Positions 1 to 6,058 of a stretch of DNA of 6,485 nucleotides are shown here, piece after piece. The position numbers and the translations under genes were made by a program. Each line of letters starts with the position of its first letter. Position 1 is the first letter of the stretch. Source of the stretch: Mucilaginibacter sp. (GTDB lineage Bacteria; Bacteroidota; Bacteroidia; Sphingobacteriales; Sphingobacteriaceae). The notes under the pieces were generated by a model. It ran no database searches. It worked only from the letters and a program-made list of their open reading frames with translations, and was not told where the DNA came from. Location: contig JAICXZ010000195.1 in the NCBI GenBank assembly GCA_025934475.1, positions 1-6,485 of the forward strand, written 5' to 3'.

Positions 1-512
1 GACTTAATAACTCTGACAGCAATCGCCGGAATACCAAGCCCCAGGTAAACCAGCGCCGCCGTCAGATATATTTGCGAAAAGAAAATCGTGTAGATGATGT
101 TCTGCCTGCTGGCCATAGCCATGCCCATATATGAGGCCGAGTGATGTGTGCGGTGAAAACGCCACAGCCATGGAATTTGGTGATGCAGGCGATGATACCA
201 GTACTGGGTCAGGTCATCGGCTATTGCAATAATGATAAAACCCCAGAAGAAGGGCACCCAGCTAAATACGTCCTTTGCCTGTGGAAATATAAAGGGCAGG
301 AAATGCAGGCTGTAGTAAGCCACCAGCGGCTGTACCACCAGCTTTGGCAGGATAAAGCAGCTGATATCTACCCAACGCTCATTTTTGGGCCACTTGTTTT
401 TATACAGGCCGAAAGAAACCTCAAGTATCCCAATAAAGAACACGAGGTAAGGAAAGCCGATCCCGTTCAGGTTGTCGATCAGCTTTTTGAAAAATTCAAT
501 CGTTGCTTCCAT
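1..512 (-). CDS. Fatty acid hydroxylase / sterol desaturase superfamily protein, N-terminal part (runs off window)
   Basis: This is an integral-membrane, probably di-iron, oxygenase of the fatty acid hydroxylase/sterol desaturase superfamily. The visible part is 170 residues beginning MEATIEFFKKLIDNLNGIGF; the 3' end lies beyond base 1. Hydrophobic segments lie at about residues 19-36, 52-75, 85-98 and 138-165. Two of the family's histidine clusters are present: HX3H at H107-H111 (in YWYHRLHH) and HX2HH at H120-H124 (in WRFHRTHHS). The third cluster would fall in the missing C-terminus. Residues after the second cluster (HHSASYMGMAMASRQ) recall the alkylglycerol monooxygenase-like branch, where HHS is followed by an RQ pair, but the substrate cannot be read from the sequence. 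Carotenoid, sterol, fatty-acid or ether-lipid hydroxylation are all possible. The ATG at 512 overlaps the end of the upstream small gene by 17 bp, suggesting translational coupling. It is the last visible gene of the SusC/SusD operon. Confidence 0.9.
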   Translation of the reverse strand, partial: MEATIEFFKKLIDNLNGIGFPYLVFFIGILEVSFGLYKNKWPKNERWVDISCFILPKLVVQPLVAYYSLHFLPFIFPQAKDVFSWVPFFWGFIIIAIADDLTQYWYHRLHHQIPWLWRFHRTHHSASYMGMAMASRQNIIYTIFFSQIYLTAALVYLGLGIPAIAVRVIK

Positions 513-696
513 TGTTTTGCGAGTTTTTGATGGTTAATGGTTTTACATTTTCAATCTTGTGCGCTTTCTTTTCCCAGGGCCGCTGGCCGGTTATGAGAAA
601 AGTGATAAACATGGCTACTATGGGCAGTACGTAGATAAACAGGCTCAGTATCACGTTTCTAACGATCTGATCCTTTGTTGCTTTCTCCATTTTCAT
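496..696 (-). CDS. Small single-pass membrane protein (66 aa), paralog of the gene upstream
   Basis: Function not recognised. The 66-residue product has a charged N-terminus (MKMEKATKDQIVRN), one hydrophobic helix at about residues 14-36 with a central proline (P25), then a polar tail rich in Lys, Asn and Ser ending NNGSND. By the positive-inside rule the basic residues on both sides make the topology ambiguous. The tail (KK....IEN.KP...N....GSND) and the helix with its proline resemble the 68-aa protein encoded just upstream. Its start overlaps the upstream gene by 38 bp and its end overlaps the hydroxylase gene by 17 bp, both in different reading frames. That argues for a real, co-translated gene rather than a chance ORF. 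A second ATG two codons downstream (690) could also serve as the start. It may be an accessory or assembly subunit for the membrane hydroxylase (inference). Confidence 0.75.
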   Translation of the reverse strand: MKMEKATKDQIVRNVILSLFIYVLPIVAMFITFLITGQRPWEKKAHKIENVKPLTIKNSQNNGSND

Positions 697-865
697 GATT
701 TGCAGGTTTTAAAGTGTTTTCAACTGAGGATTTTTTTGCATCATGCGAGGCGAGCAGGCTTTGTGTTAGCCAAAGCCCACCCACAATCACGACGAAGGGA
801 ATGATGGTGACAACGATGCCGACCAGTATCTTCTTCCCTATTAGTTTTACATCTGACAGTGTCAT
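659..865 (-). CDS. Small single-pass membrane protein (68 aa)
   Basis: Function not recognised. The 68-residue product starts MTLSDVKLIGKK, has one strongly hydrophobic helix at about residues 13-35 (ILVGIVVTIIPFVVIVGG, proline at residue 23), and ends in a hydrophilic tail of about 33 residues (KKSSVENTLKPANHENGESN and on to GSDR). The Lys-rich N-terminus suggests N-in, tail-out topology. It starts 26 bp after the SusD stop codon and overlaps the next small gene by 38 bp, so it very likely belongs to the same transcript. The leader before ATG is A-rich (AAAACCAACAAAAT), usual for Bacteroidota, with no Shine-Dalgarno motif. The helix proline and the KK/V-E-N/KP/GS-D tail pattern match the downstream protein, so the two appear to be tandem paralogs. 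No cysteine is present, so it is not a lipoprotein. Confidence 0.78.
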   Translation of the reverse strand: MTLSDVKLIGKKILVGIVVTIIPFVVIVGGLWLTQSLLASHDAKKSSVENTLKPANHENGESNKGSDR

Positions 866-891
866 ATTTTGTTGGTTTTAGAGTTTACAGA

Positions 892-2376
892 TCAATACCC
901 GGGGTTCTGGGTCAACTTTGGATTCAGTTGCGTCTCGACCAGTGGGATCGGGAACAGCGTATTTTTGGAACTCGCAGCCGATTTTGCAGGAATTTTGTGC
1001 AAAGCGTCCACCAGCACAGTTCCCCCTTGTCGTACCAGGTCGAACCAACGGTGGCCCTCCTGGATAAATTCTTTCCTTCTTTCGACGAAAAGTGAATCCC
1101 TGAAGTCAGATTGATTTAGCCCTATGGGCAGGTTCGGCACGTTAGCTCTGGTGCGTACCTGGTTGAAAGCGGCATAGGCATCGGTAGTTGGACCACCGCT
1201 CAATTCGTTTTGCGCTTCGGCATACATCAGCAGCACATCGGCATAGCGCAAAACGGGGAAGTTGATTCCGCTTTGATTTTGCGTGTTAAGCGGAGTAAGG
1301 CTGTAGTCGACAAACTTGTTGAAGTATGGCGCATAAGGGTTATTAAATACCACAGTCTGGCCGGTTGCTGCGTTGTATACTGAACTATAAAAGGTGACCG
1401 CACGGCGGGTATCGGTAGCGCTGAACAATTTGTACAAACTGCTGTCGGCCGGAACATCTATTGGCCATGTTTTGGGGTTGAACGCTGTAAAGCTCAGGCT
1501 TAGATACTGCGTGCTGTTTACTGCTCCAAGGTTTGTTTCAAACTGCACTGAGAAGATATGCTCCTTGCCATTTTTCGTGGCTTTTTGGAAAGCATCATAA
1601 TAATTCGGGAACAACGCGTAGCCATAGCCGCCATTGATCACGATATTGAGTTGAGCCAGCGAATTCGCCCAATCTCGCTTTGTAAGGTAAACCTTGGCCA
1701 AAAGGGTATGTGCAGCACCACCGGTTGCACGGCCAACATCGGTACCCGAATAGGATTTCGGCAAATTGGTGGCATCCTTCAGGTCTGTTATGATCTGCGC
1801 GTAGACCGAGTCAACCGAAGTACGGCCAACCAACAAGGCGGTCGGGTTGATGGTTGTGGGGTTATGCAAAATCAATGGCACCGCGCCGTATAAGCGGACC
1901 AGATCGAAATAAAGCAATCCCCGTATAAATTTCGACTCTCTCACCAGCCTCGCGCGAAGCGTGGTGTCCATCTGGATCGCTGGAATATTATCAATGGCGA
2001 TATTTGCTTTATTGATACCGGAGTACAACTGTTGCCATACTTTCTGGATGCGGCTATTAGACGAGATATACGTTACCGTTCCCATTGCCCGCACATCGGG
2101 GTTGGTATTGCTGGGACTGTAAACCTGGTTGTCGCTGGCATTCTCCACCAGTAGGTTCAACTGGCGGCCGTAAAGCGGAAAGTCGCCGTTGGGGTCGCTG
2201 TTCAGTGTGCTGTAAACTGCGTTCACTGCCGAGGCTGCGTCAGCTGATGTCTTATAAAATTGTGATGAAACGATAAGTGAGGAAGGGCTTTCATCCAGCT
2301 TTTTGCAACTGTAAAAGCCGATGGAAATAGTTACAACCGCAAGCCAGATAATCGTTTTGTCGGATAGCTTTTTCAT
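892..2376 (-). CDS. RagB/SusD family nutrient-uptake outer-membrane lipoprotein
   Basis: This is the surface lipoprotein that caps a SusC-type transporter and helps capture its ligand. The 494-residue product has a lipoprotein signal peptide: basic MKK, hydrophobic IIWLAVVTISIGF, and a lipobox ending at C24 (FYSC, then KKLDES). The N-terminal SusD-like domain covers roughly residues 25-230. It includes the helical-repeat signatures NKANIAIDNI (122-131), ESKFIRGLLYFDLVRLYGAVPLIL-type residues (147-170) and the GRATGGAAHTLLAKVYL segment (215-231). The C-terminal SusD domain carries the typical LRYADVLLMYAEAQNEL, VRTRANVP and ERRKEFIQEGHRWFDLVRQG signatures and ends in the family-typical NPGY. 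Length is normal for the family and no frameshift is visible. The gene begins 21 bp after the susC stop; the spacer has a purine-rich AGAGAAAAAAG just before ATG. The ligand is unknown: no glycan-degrading enzyme lies nearby. Confidence 0.96.
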   Translation of the reverse strand: MKKLSDKTIIWLAVVTISIGFYSCKKLDESPSSLIVSSQFYKTSADAASAVNAVYSTLNSDPNGDFPLYGRQLNLLVENASDNQVYSPSNTNPDVRAMGTVTYISSNSRIQKVWQQLYSGINKANIAIDNIPAIQMDTTLRARLVRESKFIRGLLYFDLVRLYGAVPLILHNPTTINPTALLVGRTSVDSVYAQIITDLKDATNLPKSYSGTDVGRATGGAAHTLLAKVYLTKRDWANSLAQLNIVINGGYGYALFPNYYDAFQKATKNGKEHIFSVQFETNLGAVNSTQYLSLSFTAFNPKTWPIDVPADSSLYKLFSATDTRRAVTFYSSVYNAATGQTVVFNNPYAPYFNKFVDYSLTPLNTQNQSGINFPVLRYADVLLMYAEAQNELSGGPTTDAYAAFNQVRTRANVPNLPIGLNQSDFRDSLFVERRKEFIQEGHRWFDLVRQGGTVLVDALHKIPAKSAASSKNTLFPIPLVETQLNPKLTQNPGY

Positions 2377-2397
2377 CTTTTTTCTCTGTTTTGTGGT

Positions 2398-5300
2398 TTA
2401 AAAAGTGACATTAAGACCTGCAAGGAATGTTCTTACCGGCGGGTAGGTGCCGTAATCGATGCCCTGCTTGGTATTGTCGTTATCATAAAAATTCACCTCA
2501 GGATCGAGGCCGGTATATTTGGTGATGGTGAACAGGTTCTGCCCAGAAACGTATAGCCTGATGTTTTTAGCGTGAATCTTCGAAGCGAGAGCGTTACTAA
2601 ATGTGTATCCCAGCGAAGCATTCTTTAACTTCAGGTAAGAACCATTTTCGATGTACCTGTCGGTAACTTGCGGTACCGGTGAATCGGTCGCACGGGCCAC
2701 AGTGGTATTAGTGTTTTGCGGCGTCCATCTGTCCAGCAAAGTAGCGGATGCGTTAAGCGACAAAGTCGGACGCTCCAATGTTTGCTGCAGCAGGTTAAAT
2801 ATCTTACTGCCATACGATCCCTGGAAGAATACCGACAGGTCAAATCGACCTATGGTAAATGTGTTGGTGATGCCGCCGGTAAACTTTGGTTGCGCGCTGC
2901 CAAGGTTGTGCTTATCGGCGGTAGTGATCTTGCCGTCGTGATTGTAGTCAACATATTTAGTGTCGCCCGCCTGCTGCGGTACACCTGCGAGTGTTGGCAC
3001 ACCGTTGGCTACATCGGATGTGGTTAACAAACCATTCGTCGTATACCCCCAGAAGGTGCCTACCGGTTGCCCTACCTGTACAATTACAGGCGAAACCTGC
3101 CCTATTGGCGCTTGCGGGAAGAAGCTGGTCACACCAGGGCCAAGGCTCAGCACCTTGTTTTGATTGGCGGCGAACTGGATGTTAGTCTTCCAACCAAATC
3201 CGGGCGATTTGATATTTTCCGTGCTGATACCAAGCTCGATACCTTTATTTTGCACGCTGCCCACGTTTTCCAGCTCACTTGCATAACCCGTGTACAATGG
3301 CAGTGGCACGTTGAGCAACAGGTTAGTAGTCTTTTTGTAATAGGCATCAAAAGTGATGTTGATACGGTTATCAAAAAAGCCGAGGTCGAGGCCGCCGTCA
3401 TATTGGGTGGTGGTCTCCCATTTCAAATCCGGATTGGCCAGTTGTACCGGCGAAATGCCGGTTACCAACTTACTGCCGAAATAGTAGCTTGTTGGTGACA
3501 GCGCTGCCAATGAACTATATGGCGGCACCTCCGAGTTGCCGGTTTGACCCGCTGTAAGCCTCAGTTTCAGGCTGCTAAAGGTGGGATCAAATGGCTCGAA
3601 GAATTTCTCCTTATCGATGTTCCATGAAAAACCTGCCGAAGGGAAATAACCCCATTTGTTATTGGCTCCAAGTTTAGACGAACCGTCGGCACGAATGGAT
3701 ACCGTCAGGTTGTACTTGTGTTCAAAAGAATAATTGATCCTGCCGAGGTACGAATCCAGCACCTGGCTCGAATAGCCCGAAGTTGGCAGGTTGCTTACAG
3801 CAGCGTACGAGAGGTTTTTATAAGTAAGCAAGTCGTTCGGGAATTTTTGTGCCGAAGCAACCGACGAGCCGAATTGGGTATACTGCGTGGTGTATCCCAC
3901 CAGGACATTAAGGAAATGCGTATCGTTAAAGTTGTGATCGTAAGTAAGCGTATTCTCGTTCAGCCAGCTTATTTCGTTACCCGAACCGATAGAAGCATAT
4001 CCTCCCGTTGTATAACCATTTGCGCTCCCCGCGGGCGAACCGGTATAGGATGGTGCGTAGTAATCCTGAGTAGTATTCAGCAAATCGGCGCCGAGCGAAA
4101 CTTTCAGGGTCAGGTCTTTTAAGAACTTGTATTCGCCCGCCACATTGCCCAGCACTCTGTCAAGCGTGGTTTGGTTAATGGTTGAAGCTATGTCCTGGAT
4201 CGGGTTGGTAGGTGTGGCCAGATAAGGGTTTGTAATGTTATAACTGCCATCAGCATTGCGTATCAACGCCAGCGGCGAAGTTGTTAGTAGATTGGCATAA
4301 GCGTTGCTGAAATTGATGCTACCGTAAGGACTTCCGTAAAGCTTATTCTCAATAGACTGGCTGCCAAAAGCGTTTGCAGTTATTTTGAGGTTTTCCGATA
4401 CGTTCTTTTCGTAATTGATCCTTGCGGAATAGCGCTTGAAACCGGTATTGATAATCGTACCGTCCTGGTCGAAGTAATCACCCGATACCAGGTATCTCGA
4501 CCTTTCGTCACCGCCCGAAAAAGTCAACTCATCGTTTTGAACTGGCGCAGTGCGTAAAGCCGCCGCCTGCCAATTGGAGCCTGAACCCGCTGCAGCAATT
4601 TGCGATGCTGAAAAAGTTGGTGAAACACCATCGCTCACATTCACATCGTTCACCAGTGATTCCCACTGCGAGGCATTAAGCAAGTCAAGGGTTTTTGATA
4701 CCCTTTGGGTGCCGTAATAGGCGTTGAAGTTGACGTTGTTGGTGCCCTTCTTCCCGCGCTTCGTCGTAATTATCACAACGCCATTAGCGCCGTGTGATCC
4801 ATAGATGGCTGTCGCTGACGCGTCTTTTAATACTTCGATCGATTCGATATCATCCGGATTAATGGTTGATAGCGCATTGACGCTGGTGCCATTCGCTCCG
4901 ACATTGCTGTAGCTGTTATCATTATATATAATGAACCCGTCGATCACGTAAAGCGGAGCGTTACCAAAGGAGATAGAGTTGCCGCCGCGAACACGGATGG
5001 TGGCCGTACTTCCCGGTTGACCTGAGTTTTGGGTTACAGCTACGCCGGCGACACCGCCTTGCAACAAATTGTCGAAAGACGCTGCCGGTTGATTCAACAA
5101 AGCTTTTGGAACCGTGGCTACCGCGCCGGTAAGGTCGCTTTTGCGCTGGGTGCCATAGCCTACTACAACGACCTCACCTAATTGACTGGTAGCTTCAGAA
5201 AGCTGGATGGTGACAGGGGTTCCGTCAACCGGAACCTCTTTGGTTTTATAGCCGATAAAGCTAACAATAAGCGTATACGGCAGCTTTTGACCGGTAATGA

Positions 5301-5532
5301 ATGAGAAACGGCCATCCTGGCCGGAAGCTACGGAGTGAGTTACTCCTTTTATCTGTAATGTTACGCCTGCAATAGGTTGTTTGGTGAGACTATCGATTAC
5401 GATACCTTCCTGCCGGGAGTTGATGAGCGGCGTGCCGACATTCTGCGCCAAGACGACCGTCGGCAGCACCAGGAAGATTAATGTTTTGAGTAGCTTATAT
5501 AGGTAATGCTTTCCATGGATATATAATTCCAT
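2398..5532 (-). CDS. SusC/RagA family TonB-linked outer-membrane transporter
   Basis: This is a TonB-dependent beta-barrel importer that forms a complex with the SusD-like protein encoded next. The 1044-residue product starts with a signal peptide (hydrophobic LLKTLIFLVLPTVVLAQ, likely cut after A29). It continues with a carboxypeptidase-regulatory-like domain at about 41-112 (GIVIDSLTKQPIAGVTLQIKG, then DGRFSF) and the SusC signature GEVVVVGYGTQRKSDLTGAV at 119-138. The plug domain spans about 135-258, with LQGGVAGV, IRVRGG, PLYVIDG, DIESIEVLKDASATAIYG and GANGVVIITTKRG. The barrel runs from about 265 to the end and closes in NVTF with a terminal Phe. A DxNxDG calcium-like loop sits at 862-867 (DYNHDG), common in the family. 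There is no STN domain between the signal peptide and the regulatory domain, so direct signalling to a FecR-type anti-sigma factor is not expected. The upstream in-frame stop (TAA about 20 bases before) supports the ATG at 5532. Substrate unknown. Confidence 0.97.
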   Translation of the reverse strand: MELYIHGKHYLYKLLKTLIFLVLPTVVLAQNVGTPLINSRQEGIVIDSLTKQPIAGVTLQIKGVTHSVASGQDGRFSFITGQKLPYTLIVSFIGYKTKEVPVDGTPVTIQLSEATSQLGEVVVVGYGTQRKSDLTGAVATVPKALLNQPAASFDNLLQGGVAGVAVTQNSGQPGSTATIRVRGGNSISFGNAPLYVIDGFIIYNDNSYSNVGANGTSVNALSTINPDDIESIEVLKDASATAIYGSHGANGVVIITTKRGKKGTNNVNFNAYYGTQRVSKTLDLLNASQWESLVNDVNVSDGVSPTFSASQIAAAGSGSNWQAAALRTAPVQNDELTFSGGDERSRYLVSGDYFDQDGTIINTGFKRYSARINYEKNVSENLKITANAFGSQSIENKLYGSPYGSINFSNAYANLLTTSPLALIRNADGSYNITNPYLATPTNPIQDIASTINQTTLDRVLGNVAGEYKFLKDLTLKVSLGADLLNTTQDYYAPSYTGSPAGSANGYTTGGYASIGSGNEISWLNENTLTYDHNFNDTHFLNVLVGYTTQYTQFGSSVASAQKFPNDLLTYKNLSYAAVSNLPTSGYSSQVLDSYLGRINYSFEHKYNLTVSIRADGSSKLGANNKWGYFPSAGFSWNIDKEKFFEPFDPTFSSLKLRLTAGQTGNSEVPPYSSLAALSPTSYYFGSKLVTGISPVQLANPDLKWETTTQYDGGLDLGFFDNRINITFDAYYKKTTNLLLNVPLPLYTGYASELENVGSVQNKGIELGISTENIKSPGFGWKTNIQFAANQNKVLSLGPGVTSFFPQAPIGQVSPVIVQVGQPVGTFWGYTTNGLLTTSDVANGVPTLAGVPQQAGDTKYVDYNHDGKITTADKHNLGSAQPKFTGGITNTFTIGRFDLSVFFQGSYGSKIFNLLQQTLERPTLSLNASATLLDRWTPQNTNTTVARATDSPVPQVTDRYIENGSYLKLKNASLGYTFSNALASKIHAKNIRLYVSGQNLFTITKYTGLDPEVNFYDNDNTKQGIDYGTYPPVRTFLAGLNVTF

Positions 5533-5627
5533 ATATTTAACTGTTTTATGTTAATGATCATTCGTTAGTAAAACCGGGAGATGGGGAACAATAGTGATTG
5601 GCGTTACGGCTGTTCGCTCATCTTAAG

Positions 5628-5652
5628 AACCGGCAAGGCTACCTTGCCGGTT
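5628..5652. terminator. GC-rich hairpin with perfect 11-bp arms in the susC leader
   Basis: AACCGGCAAGG (5628-5638) and CCTTGCCGGTT (5642-5652) are exact reverse complements around a 3-nt loop. Read on the plus strand, the stem is followed by TTTGCTTATT, a weak U-rich tail; read on the minus strand it is followed by CTTAAGATGAG, without a U-run. No gene ends here on either strand. It lies 96-120 bp upstream of the susC ATG, so on the minus strand it could be a leader hairpin (attenuator, or mRNA-stability element) rather than a plain terminator. The structure is clear; the role is not. Confidence 0.5.
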
Positions 5653-5720
5653 TGCTTATTATCAGGGGAGTAGATTTATTGCATGCACATAATATTGCTC
5701 TTTAAACTGTTCGGTACCAG

Positions 5721-5737
5721 GAAGGTCAGTGACCTTC
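5721..5737. promoter_or_regulatory. 17-bp perfect palindrome, candidate operator upstream of susC
   Basis: GAAGGTCA (5721-5728), a single central G, and TGACCTTC (5730-5737) form a perfect dyad. Its short size and symmetric half-sites resemble a dimeric-regulator binding site, and it lies 189-205 bp upstream of the susC start codon with no gene over it. Being an operator is inference; the alternative is a short hairpin in the leader RNA. Confidence 0.35.
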
Positions 5738-5780
5738 GTTAATAAAATTTTTGAAAGAAGAATGATTAGAATACTGTTCG

Positions 5781-5879
5781 TTAGCGGCGACAACAACAGA
5801 CCATACCCCTTGCTTTTGCGGAACAAAGCATTCGATGAAAACCGGAAATTCCTTTATCAGTTTCGATGTAAATTTTCAT
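5781..5879 (-). CDS. Possible 32-aa small ORF in the susC upstream region
   Basis: An ATG at 5879 opens a 32-codon frame ending in TAA at 5781-5783. The product begins MKIYIETDKGISGFHRMLCS and ends in a run of three cysteines and two arginines (CCCRR). It is soluble-looking, with no signal peptide or membrane segment. The start lies about 20 bp downstream of a TACATTTG -7-like box and is preceded by an A-rich stretch (ACTAATACAA), as expected for a Bacteroidota start site. It could be a leader peptide, a small protein or a chance ORF. I do not recognise it, and the length alone gives no support. Confidence 0.25.
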   Translation of the reverse strand: MKIYIETDKGISGFHRMLCSAKARGMVCCCRR

Positions 5880-5898
5880 TTGTATTAGTTCTTCGCTT

Positions 5899-5906
5899 CA
5901 AATGTA
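5899..5906 (-). promoter_or_regulatory. Candidate Bacteroidota -7 promoter element (TACATTTG)
   Basis: On the minus strand the bases read TACATTTG, an exact match to the primary-sigma -7 consensus TAnnTTTG known in Bacteroidota. The region upstream is very AT-rich, but no good TTTG -33 element is seen at the expected 19-21 bp spacing; the nearest is a weak TTAG. It points toward the small ORF at 5879 and, some 365 bp further on, susC. If it is the susC promoter, the leader RNA would be long and would contain the palindrome and the GC-rich hairpin. Confidence 0.35.
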
Positions 5907-5980
5907 AAAACATTTTTAATAAATACTACTAATTCTATAGAAATTATATATTTAATAAATATCGAGTATAAAACAATAGA

Positions 5981-6015
5981 GGGATTGCCATTTTAATGGA
6001 CAATCCCCCTTTTTT
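5981..6015. terminator. Strong hairpin terminator, probably bidirectional in form
   Basis: GGGATTG (5981-5987) pairs with CAATCCC (6001-6007), and an inner CCAT (5988-5991) pairs with ATGG (5996-5999), leaving a TTTA loop and one bulged A at 6000. On the plus strand a T6 run (6010-6015) follows. On the minus strand the stem is followed by TCTATTGTTTTATA and preceded by A6. No plus-strand gene enters from the left, so its natural user is the minus-strand gene ending at 6059 (or 6014 if its stop is read through). It insulates that gene from the susC operon. Confidence 0.75.
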
Positions 6016-6058
6016 AATAAGCTTCCTTAATAGCCGGATCACCTTCCGGGTATTTAAC

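Larger units (their letters stand above)
5533..6013. other. Intergenic region upstream of the susC operon
   Basis: About 480 bp separate the upstream gene's terminal region from susC. No well-supported gene is seen. AT content rises sharply between about 5875 and 5980, which is where a promoter would be expected. The region holds the candidate -7 box, the possible small ORF, the 17-bp palindrome, the GC-rich hairpin, three CTGTTCG 7-mers (5610-5616, 5707-5713, 5774-5780) and the terminator at 5981. A plus-strand frame beginning GTG at 5729 is judged spurious. No sigma factor, anti-sigma factor or other regulator gene is present. Confidence 0.6.

Noticed and set aside
141..530. Plus-strand open frame of 129 codons
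   Set aside because: It lies antisense to the hydroxylase gene, whose minus-strand frame carries clear histidine-cluster motifs. The plus-strand translation has no recognisable domain.
3067..3498. Plus-strand open frame of 143 codons, and similar frames within 2651-4122
   Set aside because: All are antisense to the SusC coding region, which is continuous and family-typical over its full length. They are composition-driven shadows.
5729..5932. Plus-strand 67-codon frame starting with GTG
   Set aside because: The start codon falls inside the palindrome, the frame runs into AT-rich promoter-like DNA, and the product (ending in a low-complexity KCKNIFNKYY) has no recognisable features.
5933..5942. 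10-bp palindrome TTCTATAGAA
   Set aside because: It is short and AT-rich inside very AT-rich DNA, so chance symmetry is likely.
6034..6049. Short inverted repeat CCGGA/TCCGG as a second terminator
   Set aside because: The arms are only 5 bp with a 6-nt loop and no T-run. The bases are better explained as the protein-like codons following the TGA stop.
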